Shown here one piece after another: positions 55,716 through 64,000 of a stretch of 64,000 nucleotides of DNA; within the stretch, counting starts at the first letter, position 1, and the number at the start of each line of letters is the position of its first letter. A program made the translations under genes and the position numbers. The notes under the pieces are model-generated. The model was not told the DNA's origin. It did not search any database and worked only from the letters and a program-made list of their open reading frames with translations. This DNA comes from Spongiihabitans sp965206355 (GTDB taxonomy: Bacteria; Pseudomonadota; Gammaproteobacteria; Arenicellales; Poriferihabitantaceae), in the NCBI GenBank assembly GCA_965206355.1, contig OZ242212.1, positions 496,001 to 560,000 on the forward strand, written 5' to 3'.

Positions 55716-55854
55716 GAGACCTTTGCACAGAAGATGATTTCGCTTTCAGGCAAGGCAAAAACGCACGGAATGAGGGAGTTTATGCTTATAAATGACCGAT
55801 TGAGTACGTTTTTAACGTAGCATGGAGGTGAAATGGCTTTCGTGCAAAGGTCTC
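55716..55854 (+). mobile_element. MITE copy 7 (139 bp, perfect target duplication)
   Basis: Standard length with GAGACCTTTGCACAGAAG and CTTTCGTGCAAAGGTCTC ends, flanked on both sides by ATAAC. This copy shows that the element begins at GAGACC, since the base before it is C. The long frame has a TAG as in copy 6. It ends 19 bases before the start of the dienelactone hydrolase gene. Confidence 0.93.
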
Positions 55855-55873
55855 ATAACAAAATGGTGCATTT

Positions 55874-56614
55874 ATGAATATAACCAATCAAATTATTGAA
55901 TACCAATCCCAGCATCAATCTCAAGACACCTTACATCGTGGTTATCTTGCTTGGAATCAGGATAGCACAGCCGCCCGCCCGGGCATTGTCGTTATCCACA
56001 ATTTTTGGGGTGTTACCGACCTCGTGCGCAAACGTGCTGACCGCTTAGCCGAGCAAGGATATTGTGCATTAGCACTGGATATGTACGGTAATGGAATGGT
56101 CGCTGACAATCCAATCCACGGTATAGAGACCATGAACACGATATTGGCGGATATGGAAATGGGCGCTACCCGCTTAAAAGCGGGTTATGCCGCCTTGCTC
56201 GAACAACCACAGGTTGATGCCGAAAGAACCGCTGGCATTGGTTTTTGTTTCGGTGGTTCTATGGTATTACACATGGCACGAATCGGTATGCCACTGAAGG
56301 CCGTAGTCAGTTTTCATGGTGCGTTGAAATCGTTCCATAAACCGCTTTGCGGGGAAGTCAAAGCCCGCGTGCTGGTCTGTCATGGTGGCGATGATGCCAA
56401 AGTTTCAATGGATGATGTCGCACTATTTAAGCAAGAAATGGATGATGCCGATGTCGACTATGAGGTTATTGTCTATGCTGGGGCACAACATGGCTTCACC
56501 AACCAAAGTGCTGATGCCGACAGCAAAAAATACGGCATCCCTGAAGGCTATGACGCACAGGCGGATCGTCAATCCTGGCTGGCAATGATGGCATTGCTTG
56601 AACGCAGTCTCTAG
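55874..56614 (+). CDS. Dienelactone hydrolase family protein
   Basis: 246 residues. PGIVVIHNFWGVTDLVRKRA, GIGFCFGGSMVLHMARIGMP with the Cys nucleophile, CHGGDDAKVSMDDVALF with the Asp and VYAGAQHGFTNQSADADSK with the His give the complete DLH triad. Cytoplasmic hydrolase of broad esters. Its promoter must lie within or beyond the adjacent MITE. Confidence 0.93.
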   Translation: MNITNQIIEYQSQHQSQDTLHRGYLAWNQDSTAARPGIVVIHNFWGVTDLVRKRADRLAEQGYCALALDMYGNGMVADNPIHGIETMNTILADMEMGATRLKAGYAALLEQPQVDAERTAGIGFCFGGSMVLHMARIGMPLKAVVSFHGALKSFHKPLCGEVKARVLVCHGGDDAKVSMDDVALFKQEMDDADVDYEVIVYAGAQHGFTNQSADADSKKYGIPEGYDAQADRQSWLAMMALLERSL

Positions 56615-56686
56615 CGTGCGCCGACACATTATCAACCCATGTGCTCCGCGCAATACATTCTGCAATGCTGCGGACGAGGGCGGGTA

Positions 56687-57529
56687 TTAGCAAAGCAGAA
56701 ATGACCGCACTTGATTTGCCATCATATCGGCGAATTCGGTGGGTGCCATATGGCGCTGATTCGGGTTAATGATCAATTCGGCATTCGCTAAATCTCGCGC
56801 CAATGCTGCGGACATTGCCGGCGTTGAACCGACATCTGCAGCGCCAGTGATGACTAAAGTCGGACAATGGATATGCGCCAGAGTCTGTTTTTGCATGGCC
56901 GTTTCGGCATTGCAGAATAAGGCATATGCCTTTAGATAGCCGTCGTCGCTATGGGCCGAAAACATGTCCCGTAATTGTTGCATTTTTTCCGGATTGGCGG
57001 CACGGTATGATGCCGAAAACCAGCGTTCAATGGCAATCTCTACGGTCGCCATCGGCCCGCGTTCTCGGGTAATCTGATAACGCGCGTACACCGCTTTGCG
57101 TTGTTCGGCATTGCGCTGATACACGCTGTGCAACAACACTAAATGCGTTAAACGCTGCGCATCACCATGACCCTGATTCGTGCCAGCCTCGCTATGCCGT
57201 GCCGCAAATGTCTGCGCGATTAGCGCACCCAGTGAAAATCCGACTAAGGCAAAGCTATCGACGGCCAAATGTGCCAGTAAGGCAGATAACTGCTTGGCAA
57301 AATCAATTTCTGTGCGCTCACCAGCCGGGTTGTGGGACTGCCCATGCCCTAAAAGGTCAAAAGTTAAGACCGAAAAGTTTTCTTGCAGAATGGGTAGCCA
57401 TGGCAACCACATATCCTGATTCAAACCAACACCGTGAATCAGTACCAGCAGGGGCTTGGGCGAGGAATCTGCTGAGCAACTCGTGCTTAGTCGATAACAG
57501 GTTTGCTGATGGAATTGTATTTCATTCAT
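56687..57529 (-). CDS. Alpha/beta-fold hydrolase
   Basis: 280 residues. LLVLIHGVGLNQDMWLPWLP has the oxyanion HG, SFALVGFSLGALIAQTFAAR the nucleophile Ser in GFSLG, LVITGAADVGSTPAMSAALA the acid and NQRHMAPTEFADMMANQVRS the His. Similar in size and order to the hydrolases that accompany flavin monooxygenases. It lies 49 bp after the LLM gene on the same strand. Confidence 0.9.
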   Translation of the reverse strand: MNEIQFHQQTCYRLSTSCSADSSPKPLLVLIHGVGLNQDMWLPWLPILQENFSVLTFDLLGHGQSHNPAGERTEIDFAKQLSALLAHLAVDSFALVGFSLGALIAQTFAARHSEAGTNQGHGDAQRLTHLVLLHSVYQRNAEQRKAVYARYQITRERGPMATVEIAIERWFSASYRAANPEKMQQLRDMFSAHSDDGYLKAYALFCNAETAMQKQTLAHIHCPTLVITGAADVGSTPAMSAALARDLANAELIINPNQRHMAPTEFADMMANQVRSFLLC

Positions 57530-57578
57530 TAGCGCAGGCTGGTGTTCAAGATCAAGCTAATCAGGTGCGGACTTCGGC

Positions 57579-58616
57579 TCAGGAAAATTCAGGTAACACT
57601 TCATCAATAAACAACTGCAATGATTTCTTTTTCGTGGAGTAACTCATACCCATATCAATCCAAAAAGCGTATTCATCGTAGCCCAGAGATTGGTAATGTT
57701 TTAGTCGCTGTCCAACCAATTCTGGACAACCCACTACATTGTTGACGCGCATATTCTCGGGTGAAAACATATCGAGCTGTGCGCGCTCTTCGGCGGACAG
57801 CGGTTCAATTCTACCGTTGCTTACTGGTCGGCTATTTTTGAACCAGCTTGCAAAGGTACAGTAATATTCGCTTAGTTTTTCTGTGGCATCGCTCACTTCT
57901 GCCTCATTCGCTCCCACATAAGTATGACGCAATAGCATAATTTTGGGGCGGGCAACCTGCGGGTTGTTGGTGACGGCAGTATTAAATTTATCCATCAAAT
58001 CAACCACTTCATCATCATTTTTCCATAGCGGTGTTACCTGCACATTACACTGATTGGCAACGGCAAAATCATGACTGTTGGGGTCGCGGGCAGCAATCCA
58101 TAACGGCGGATGGGGTTGCTGTCGTGGCGCAGGAATCGAAGCTACCGCAGGAAATTTCCAGTGCTTGCCGTCATGCGCATAATCGCCCTTCCAGATTTGT
58201 TTGATTGCCGGCACAATTTCCCGCAACATTTCTCCCGCTGTCCAAGCGTCCAAACCTGGCGACAGGCGTTGATATTCAAATTCATAAGCCCCTCTTGAGA
58301 GGCTTACCTCAAGTCGTCCGCCAGTAATAATGTCCACCATTGCCGCTTCCCCTGCCAATTTGATGGGATGCCAAAATGGTGCGACTATAGTCGCCGTCCC
58401 TAATCGCAGATGCTCGGTTCGATGCGCCAGATCGCAGAGTTGTGCAAACGGGTTCGGTGCAATAGTGAAGTCCATACCATGATGTTCGCCTATCCATATC
58501 CCGCTAAAACCACCGCGGTCTGCCATTTCACACAATTCCAGAAACTGGGCATACATTTCAGTATAGGACTGCTTCGAGTCATACCGCTCCATGTGAGCAA
58601 ACAGGGATATTTTCAT
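57579..58616 (-). CDS. LLM-class flavin-dependent monooxygenase
   Basis: 345 residues from ATG 58616; a TTG at 58670 would abut the flavin-reductase stop, but MKISLFAHMERYDSKQSYTE is the natural domain start. GFSGIWIGEHHGMDFTIAPN, HLRLGTATIVAPFWHPIKLA and DIITGGRLEVSLSRGAYEFE are bacterial-luciferase-like signatures. It needs reduced flavin, presumably from the reductase encoded upstream. Substrate unknown. Confidence 0.92.
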   Translation of the reverse strand: MKISLFAHMERYDSKQSYTEMYAQFLELCEMADRGGFSGIWIGEHHGMDFTIAPNPFAQLCDLAHRTEHLRLGTATIVAPFWHPIKLAGEAAMVDIITGGRLEVSLSRGAYEFEYQRLSPGLDAWTAGEMLREIVPAIKQIWKGDYAHDGKHWKFPAVASIPAPRQQPHPPLWIAARDPNSHDFAVANQCNVQVTPLWKNDDEVVDLMDKFNTAVTNNPQVARPKIMLLRHTYVGANEAEVSDATEKLSEYYCTFASWFKNSRPVSNGRIEPLSAEERAQLDMFSPENMRVNNVVGCPELVGQRLKHYQSLGYDEYAFWIDMGMSYSTKKKSLQLFIDEVLPEFS

Positions 58617-58670
58617 AATGTCTGGTTTGAATATGCGACTTTTCAGCACTCGACAAGTATCATCAAACAA

Positions 58671-59603
58671 TCAGCGCAATTTTTCAACTGCACCACCGTG
58701 GTCGCTACCGAAATAGATGCCGTAGCGTTGACGATCAGATTCATCAATATATCTTTTTAACATCGTTTTGATTGCGTCGGACTCAAGACGATGCCATGGA
58801 ATGTTATCAAATGACCAGAACAACTTGCCAAATTGATTATCGCCCGAATTAGCATCGGCTTTGGCACGATAATAAATGGATTGCTGTCCACTTTTCTCGT
58901 TCTCGAAAACCGCAAACAGGGAGCTCAACACTATACTCACACCCAAATGATCCAGATCGTTTTGCAATTTTCCGAGTGAACCGACAGTACCATTCAAGCC
59001 ATTAGCGGGCACCCGCAGATGACCAGTAATGGCATCTTCAATCAGTAAAATTTTGCCCTCGTATTCGACAATAGCACCGACAACAACATCCGCATCACGG
59101 CTAATCGCCTCAACAGCAGATTGTTCCAGCCCAAGGCTTAAATAACCCCCGCGCACATAACCCAGACCGATGTTGTCGTTATAATCATAGGATTCGACTC
59201 GCCCAATCAAAATGACATGATCGCCCGCATCAATCACCTGATCACGTTGACAATCAAACCAGGCGCAAACATCTGCCAATATCGGATTACCCGTTTTACT
59301 TTCCGACCAACCCGCAATGGCAAATTTATCGCTGCGCTTGGAAGCAAACAGTGTCGAAATTTCAACCTGTGTTTCTGCCAACACATTGACCGCAAACCCG
59401 CGCGCCTGCGTAAACACATCAAAACTCTCCGCCACTTTATCCACACAAATCAACAACATGGGCGGCGCCAGCGAAACTGAGGTAAATGAATTAGCGGTAA
59501 AACCACGCGGAATGCCGCTTTCTTCCCGGCAAGTTACCACTGTAACACCAGTCAGAAAGGTGCCAAAGGCATTGCGTAGTTGTCTGATGTCAAATGTAGT
59601 CAA
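58671..59603 (-). CDS. Flavin reductase with C-terminal Nudix-like domain
   Basis: 310 residues. Residues 1-165 form a flavin reductase-like domain: FGTFLTGVTVVTCREESGIP, RGFTANSFTSVSLAPPMLLI and GDHVILIGRVESY. From about 185 (VVVGAIVEYEGKILLIEDAI) the rest resembles a Nudix-type fold without a full Nudix box (no GxxxxxExxxxREUxEEXGU). It probably supplies FMNH2 to the LLM monooxygenase. An IS1595 element ends 30 bp upstream of the ATG. Confidence 0.87.
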   Translation of the reverse strand: MTTFDIRQLRNAFGTFLTGVTVVTCREESGIPRGFTANSFTSVSLAPPMLLICVDKVAESFDVFTQARGFAVNVLAETQVEISTLFASKRSDKFAIAGWSESKTGNPILADVCAWFDCQRDQVIDAGDHVILIGRVESYDYNDNIGLGYVRGGYLSLGLEQSAVEAISRDADVVVGAIVEYEGKILLIEDAITGHLRVPANGLNGTVGSLGKLQNDLDHLGVSIVLSSLFAVFENEKSGQQSIYYRAKADANSGDNQFGKLFWSFDNIPWHRLESDAIKTMLKRYIDESDRQRYGIYFGSDHGGAVEKLR

Positions 59604-59633
59604 AACCGAATTGTCTTTTTAGTAATTGTCTTT

Positions 59634-60351
59634 GGGGCTGTCCTAGATAACTAGTTTAAATGAACTCCAACCCATTGTTTTAATTGAAATAATTGAGATA
59701 TTGGGTCGCTGTTGTTAAAACGCCACTCGCACTCCTTCAAAAACAGCCCAAAATGCGCCTTGGGAACACCGTTGAATTTGTGCACATGACGCTTCGCCTG
59801 ACTCCAAAAGTTCTCAATGCCGTTGATGTGATTCCCCTGCTCCGCGAAGCGTTGGGAATGGTTGATGCGGTGGTGCTTGAAATCGCTCACGTCCAGCACA
59901 TTATAACCGCTCCAACAGTCGGAATAAACGATGCTGTCCGGAACCACTTTACGCTCAATAATTGGCATCAAGGTTGCTGAACAGGCATCCGGGATAATCT
60001 TGGTGTAAACCCTCCCGCCCCGTTTGAGTAAGCCAAACACCGGGATTTTCCCCGCCGCTCCCCGACCTCGTTTGCCTTTGCGACCACCGCCAAAATAACT
60101 TTCATCGACTTCAATCTCCCCGTCAAAAACCTCATGACTTTCTTGTTCAAGCTCATATGCGATAATCTCGCGCAACCGGTGATAAAAATACGCCGATGTG
60201 GACTTGTTGATCCCAACCAGCAACGCTGCCGTGCGGGCGGTTGAACCCGACACAAAATGCTCGATAAGACGACCTTGTTTATAACGGCTTAAACGACTCT
60301 TTCTCATTGATCCCATGATAGCACTCTTTCAGTGTTATCTAGGACAGCCCC
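59634..60351 (-). mobile_element. Intact IS1595-family insertion sequence (718 bp)
   Basis: Ends GGGGCTGTCCTAGATAAC form an 18-bp perfect inverted repeat. Both flanks read TTGTCTTT (59626-59633 and 60352-60359), an 8-bp target duplication as expected for this family. It holds a single transposase gene. The insertion looks recent. Confidence 0.96.
59651..60316 (-). CDS. IS1595-family transposase
   Basis: 221 residues. GEIEVDESYFGGGRKGKRGR has the first catalytic Asp, SIVYSDCWSGYNVLD the second, and NHINGIENFWSQAKRHVHKF the final residues. The N-terminal HTH (TARTAALLVGINKSTSAYFY) binds the ends. Full length and uninterrupted, of the ISPna2/IS1016-like groups. It is transcribed toward the flavin reductase operon. 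Confidence 0.95.
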   Translation of the reverse strand: MGSMRKSRLSRYKQGRLIEHFVSGSTARTAALLVGINKSTSAYFYHRLREIIAYELEQESHEVFDGEIEVDESYFGGGRKGKRGRGAAGKIPVFGLLKRGGRVYTKIIPDACSATLMPIIERKVVPDSIVYSDCWSGYNVLDVSDFKHHRINHSQRFAEQGNHINGIENFWSQAKRHVHKFNGVPKAHFGLFLKECEWRFNNSDPISQLFQLKQWVGVHLN

Positions 60352-60408
60352 TTGTCTTTTTAACGATAGTGTACTGTTGTCGGCAACAATCGCGGATCGT
60401 TCCTCCAA

Positions 60409-60436
60409 CGAAAAACGGGCAGCCAAGGCTACCCGT
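60409..60436 (-). terminator. Rho-independent terminator of rplM-rpsI
   Basis: On the minus strand ACGGGTAGCC and GGCTGCCCGT pair (one C-A mismatch) round a TT loop, followed by TTTTTCG. It lies 28 bases after the rpsI stop. Confidence 0.8.
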
Positions 60437-60464
60437 CCATTCTAATAACCCGCTAACAACGTCA

Positions 60465-60863
60465 TTACCGTTTAGAGTATTGTGGTCGCTTTCTCGATTT
60501 ATGCAGACCAAATTTCTTCCGCTCCACCTCTCTGGCATCTCGGGTAACAAATCCCGCCTGACGCAGGGGAACGCGCAGTCCTTCATCATAATTCAATAGC
60601 GCACGGGTGATGCCGTGTCGAATTGCGCCAGCCTGACCACTGTTTCCACCACCATTGACATTGACTCGCACATCTACTTTGCCCAGCATTTCCACTAGTT
60701 CTAGTGGTTGACGTACAATCATACGCGCCGTTTCACGACCAAAATATTCTTCAATGGACTTTTTGTTAATAAGGATACTGCCCTTGCCATGTTGTAGATA
60801 AACCCGTGCGGTGGACGACTTGCGCCGTCCTGTACCTTGGTGCGTTTCTTGAGTTTGTGCCAT
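60465..60863 (-). CDS. rpsI: 30S ribosomal protein S9
   Basis: 132 residues from ATG 60863; the frame extends to 60902 but that part is not S9. GTGRRKSSTARVYLQHGKGS, ARMIVRQPLELVEMLGKVDV, GGGNSGQAGAIRHGITRALL and RKKFGLHKSRKRPQYSKR (ending at the P-site tRNA tail) are invariant. Co-transcribed with rplM. Confidence 0.98.
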   Translation of the reverse strand: MAQTQETHQGTGRRKSSTARVYLQHGKGSILINKKSIEEYFGRETARMIVRQPLELVEMLGKVDVRVNVNGGGNSGQAGAIRHGITRALLNYDEGLRVPLRQAGFVTRDAREVERKKFGLHKSRKRPQYSKR

Positions 60864-60902
60864 ACTTTTTACTTGAATTAGACTAGGTTTTATTATCCAC
60901 AA

Positions 60903-61331
60903 TCAGATGTCCAGCACTTGCGGTTGCTGGGCATGGTGTTGATGCTGATCACCCGCATACACCTTTAACTTAGCAAACATCGCTCTGCCCAATTTATTGC
61001 GCGGCAACATCCCTTTAACAGCCGTTTCAATGACTCGGGTGGGATGTTTTTCGAGCATTTCCTTGAAAGAGGTCTCCTTGATACCACCCGGATAGCCGGT
61101 GTGGCGGTAATATTTTTTATCGTTGACTTTATTGCCAGTAAGGGCAATTTTCTCGGCATTGACCACCACGATATAATCGCCGGTATCGGCATGGGGCGTG
61201 AATTCCGCTTTATGTTTCCCTCTGAGCCGATGCGCAATACCCGCCGCCAGCCTACCAAGAACTTTATTGTCGGCATCAACAACGAACCAATCGCGCTTGA
61301 TTTTATCAGGATTTGCGGAAAACGTTTTCAT
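60903..61331 (-). CDS. rplM: 50S ribosomal protein L13
   Basis: 142 residues. WFVVDADNKVLGRLAAGIAH, GDYIVVVNAEKIALTGNKVN and VKGMLPRNKLGRAMFAKLKV are the L13 signatures. First gene of the rplM-rpsI operon. The 198-base region up to glcF shows no gene. Confidence 0.98.
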   Translation of the reverse strand: MKTFSANPDKIKRDWFVVDADNKVLGRLAAGIAHRLRGKHKAEFTPHADTGDYIVVVNAEKIALTGNKVNDKKYYRHTGYPGGIKETSFKEMLEKHPTRVIETAVKGMLPRNKLGRAMFAKLKVYAGDQHQHHAQQPQVLDI

Positions 61332-61529
61332 GAATCTAACGATAATGAGTTAAAAATGGAGCGCGGATGATACTGGAGAGCCTGTCTTGATACAAGCATC
61401 TAGGATGATTTTGAGCCTTTTTTACACATTTTTTACCCGCTTTCGTGGTGATTTACCCTAATTTGCCCTAATTTGCAACGGCATTCAGGGCAGGCGGGCT
61501 TAATTTCTGACAAAGCAATCTGCGACCAA

Positions 61530-62771
61530 CTATAACAGCAACTCAATCCAGTGCTTGATGTCGGCGCACCCTTTTGCACGTCCATTTGTGTGCCCATTTA
61601 AGTGCATGTTCAAATGCGTCTGGCAGCCGACATTGGCTGTACAGACAATGTCCGGAGCCTCGTTATACAATGCGCCGAGTTTGGCTTTGCCTAATTGAGT
61701 GGCGATTTTTGGATGAAGAATTGAATAGCTTCCAGCCGAGCCACAACACAAATGTGCATCCTTAACCTGACATAATTGATAACCGACCCGCTGTAAAATG
61801 CTTTCCACCGTGTCGGTGATTTTCTGACCGTGTTGCAATGTGCAGGGCGCATGGAAGGCGACTTTCTGCGGCGCATTTTTTATCTGCAAAGTGGCATCCA
61901 TTTCTTTGTCAATGACTTCACAAAGGTCAAATGTTTTCTCGGAAATAGCCTGCGCTTTTTCCACATAATTCGGCTCGTCCCGCAACAACTGTGGATACTC
62001 CATAATGGTTACGCCACAACCACTGGCTGTCATAACAAACCCTTCAATGCCTTGCTGCAAACAGGGCCACCACATATCAATCAGTGCTTTTGCCCGAATT
62101 TTCGCTCGTGCTTCATCGGTTGTATGCAAATCCACAGCACCACAACATCCTGCCGCGCTTATCTCCATAAGACTAATCCCCAGTCTGTCCAAAACGACCG
62201 CTGCCGCTAAATTCGTCATCGGCGATAACGTGCCCTGCACGCAACCTGCCAAAGCAACCATTCTGCGTGTATGCGATGAGTCGGGCCACTTGAACCTATC
62301 TCGGTCTGGCACTGCCAGCGGAATCTTGGCTTTTAGCGCGGACGGTAAAAGCGGTCTCAACGCCCTGCCACAACGTAGCAACCAAGCAAAAATTTCGGCA
62401 TTGCTGACCACTTTGGCGATGGCAATGCGTAGCCATTGATCGAACATACTCCGCCGCTGATCAGACAAAGTAGCGCGTCCAATTTCCAGCAGTTGTGCAT
62501 ACTTCACTCCAGACGGACAGGTTGTCTCGCAAGCACGACAGCTCAGGCAACGATTGAGATGCAGGGTCATTTGTGCATTGCCCGGCTCGCCTTCAAGCAA
62601 CTGCTTAATCAGATAGATTCGTCCGCGCGGGCCATCAAGCTCATCGCCCAGCAATTGATAAGTTGGGCAAGTGGCATTACAAAAACCACAATGTACGCAT
62701 TTGCGAATAATCGCTTTGGCAAGGTTAGCTTTCGCGCTATGGCTAAATTCAGAAGACAGCGAAGTTTGCAT
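61530..62771 (-). CDS. glcF: Glycolate oxidase iron-sulfur subunit
   Basis: 413 residues. Two ferredoxin motifs lie near the N-terminus (CVHCGFCNATCPTYQLLGDE and CLSCRACETTCPSGVKY). Two CCG domains (GCVQGTLSPMTNLAA to AAGCCGAVDLH, and FHAPCTLQHGQKITDTVES to HLCCGSAGSYSILHP) are heterodisulfide-reductase-like. It transfers electrons from GlcDE to the quinone pool during glycolate oxidation. Confidence 0.96.
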   Translation of the reverse strand: MQTSLSSEFSHSAKANLAKAIIRKCVHCGFCNATCPTYQLLGDELDGPRGRIYLIKQLLEGEPGNAQMTLHLNRCLSCRACETTCPSGVKYAQLLEIGRATLSDQRRSMFDQWLRIAIAKVVSNAEIFAWLLRCGRALRPLLPSALKAKIPLAVPDRDRFKWPDSSHTRRMVALAGCVQGTLSPMTNLAAAVVLDRLGISLMEISAAGCCGAVDLHTTDEARAKIRAKALIDMWWPCLQQGIEGFVMTASGCGVTIMEYPQLLRDEPNYVEKAQAISEKTFDLCEVIDKEMDATLQIKNAPQKVAFHAPCTLQHGQKITDTVESILQRVGYQLCQVKDAHLCCGSAGSYSILHPKIATQLGKAKLGALYNEAPDIVCTANVGCQTHLNMHLNGHTNGRAKGCADIKHWIELLL

Positions 62772-62847
62772 AAATATCTTTTGTTATGTTTTCGTGTGCG
62801 TGCAAATCATCCTGTTTATCCCTATCAATTCCGCTATTAAAGCGTTA

Positions 62848-63960
62848 TTAAAGCGCACGATACATTCGCCCCGGATTCAAAATTCTATCCGGATCAAACT
62901 GCTTTTTTAATCTTTGATGAAGCGTCATAATCGCCTCGGGTAACGCTGCAAAAACTTCATTTTTCCTGTCGCCGTTACGAAAATAAGTAACATGACCCTT
63001 TGCCGATGTCACCGCATCCGCAAATTCCTGATCATATTCAGGACATGAATACCAACGCAATCCTCCACCCCAATCAATAAGCTGGGGTTTGTCGGGGCAA
63101 AATAGCTTGGTCGCCGGCGCCACCGCACTTTTGATCAATAATTGCCCGTCTGACAAAGCGGCTTTGAAAAAACCATCACTTTGTTCGCGAATCCCACGCC
63201 AAAACGTGGCACCTTCGCCATCTACATCGCCACCGATTTTGTGTTGCGCTGCGGTTACAGCGGCTCTGCTGCCAGAAAGACGAATGCGGGTTTTACCCGC
63301 GACCCATGCCGCAGCAGAAATAGGCACTGGCTTGCCAGCCAGTTCATTCATTGACACTATCGCCGTATCGGCATTAGTATGCGCCAGTATCAGGGTTAAT
63401 TCGGTGCTTGGTTTCGGCACGACTTTCAACGAAATTTCCAGCAAAATGCCGAGACAGCCCAAGCAACCGACCAGTAAACGGGAAACATCAAAGCCGGCAA
63501 CATTTTTGATTACCTGACCACCAAATCGCAACACCTGTCCCCGCCCACTCAGCACTTTAGCGCCGAGGACAAAATGATTCATCGTACCGAAAAAAGGACG
63601 GCTTGGTCCGGATAATCCGCTGGCAATGGTGCCACCTAATGTTGCGGAATCTGAAAACATCGGTGCTCCAAAGCCGAGCATTTGATGGTTTTTTCCAAGT
63701 AACTTGTTTATTTCTCGCAGTGTTGTCCCGGCACGGGCAGTGATAACCAATTCCGTGGGGTGATATTCGATAATTCCCGAATGCTGTGCCACGCTAATGG
63801 CCTCGCCGACTATTTCACGACCGTAGAAGGTTTTGCTATTACCGCCACAAATCGCCAAGGGCGTTGCTGACTGTCGTGCTGTCAGCACTTGCTTTTGCAA
63901 TTGCTCCTCAATATTGCCGGGAATATCCCCAAGCACATTCTCGGCAATACGCCCAGTCAT
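62848..63960 (-). CDS. glcE: Glycolate oxidase FAD-binding subunit
   Basis: 370 residues, the shorter FAD-linked oxidase partner of GlcD. ATPLAICGGNSKTFYGREIV, LVITARAGTTLREINKLLGK, PMFSDSATLGGTIASGLSGP and GQVIKNVAGFDVSRLLVG form the FAD-binding domain; FDPDRILNPGRMYRAL closes it. Start shares one base with the glcD stop (TAATG). Confidence 0.96.
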   Translation of the reverse strand: MTGRIAENVLGDIPGNIEEQLQKQVLTARQSATPLAICGGNSKTFYGREIVGEAISVAQHSGIIEYHPTELVITARAGTTLREINKLLGKNHQMLGFGAPMFSDSATLGGTIASGLSGPSRPFFGTMNHFVLGAKVLSGRGQVLRFGGQVIKNVAGFDVSRLLVGCLGCLGILLEISLKVVPKPSTELTLILAHTNADTAIVSMNELAGKPVPISAAAWVAGKTRIRLSGSRAAVTAAQHKIGGDVDGEGATFWRGIREQSDGFFKAALSDGQLLIKSAVAPATKLFCPDKPQLIDWGGGLRWYSCPEYDQEFADAVTSAKGHVTYFRNGDRKNEVFAALPEAIMTLHQRLKKQFDPDRILNPGRMYRAL

Positions 63961-64000
63961 TAAAAACGCTCCAATTGCGGGAACGCTAGCTCACCGTGGT
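63960..64000 (-). CDS. glcD: Glycolate oxidase subunit GlcD, C-terminal end (cut by window edge)
   Basis: The last codons read HGELAFPQLERF then stop, matching the conserved FPELERF-type end of GlcD, and overlap glcE by one base. Only about 12 residues are in the window. Confidence 0.75.
   Translation of the reverse strand, partial: HGELAFPQLERF

Overview
The window looks like chromosome of a marine-type gammaproteobacterium of moderate GC. Gene order supports this: yafS-like/rnhA/dnaQ, ubiE-ubiJ-ubiB, kdsD-lptC-lptA-lptB-rpoN-hpf-ptsN-(hprK)-rapZ-HPr-EI, rplM-rpsI and glcDEF. A class II ribonucleotide reductase split into NrdJa and NrdJb, a DMSP-lyase-like cupin and a choline-sulfatase remnant fit an aerobic marine or host-associated lifestyle. 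No rRNA, tRNA, CRISPR array or prophage was recognised. Several genes are visibly decaying (ISL3 transposase, choline sulfatase, a family-2 glycosyltransferase, hprK) and small mobile elements are frequent, so the genome may be in a phase of gene loss; that last step is inference.

Layout. 1-5 kb: start of an MscS channel, a methyltransferase-rnhA-dnaQ cluster, an EamA exporter and an ISL3 relic. 5-12 kb: a large MscS-type channel, aconitase A, a DMSP-lyase-like cupin paired with an MFS transporter. 12-24 kb: esterase, RND efflux pair with a gamma-glutamyltransferase, thioredoxin-like protein, 1-Cys peroxiredoxin, a DHDPS-family aldolase and decayed betC. 23-31 kb: nrdJb/nrdJa, a repeat-bearing zinc-finger protein with ilvE, aroK-aroB, a truncated glycosyltransferase with a sulfotransferase. 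31-46 kb: ubiquinone genes, DUF971, hemB, adk, valS, a sugar-nucleotide epimerase, ileS and an LpxL-type acyltransferase. 46-56 kb: the LPS transport, sigma-54 and nitrogen-PTS cluster. 56-64 kb: hydrolases, a flavin-dependent monooxygenase operon, an intact IS1595-family element, rplM-rpsI and glycolate oxidase.

The most distinctive features are: (i) seven copies of a roughly 139-bp non-autonomous element (MITE) with GAGACCTTTGCACG ends and, in four copies, perfect 5-bp target duplications; (ii) an adenylate kinase with a zinc-type lid and a long histone-H1-like lysine tail built from a 36-residue repeat; (iii) an IleRS of the type-2 class whose HIGH signature reads GIHH; (iv) an HPr kinase broken by a one-base deletion and a P-loop substitution inside an otherwise intact PTS cluster; (v) an IS1595 element placed 30 bp upstream of, and co-oriented with, a flavin reductase/LLM monooxygenase operon.
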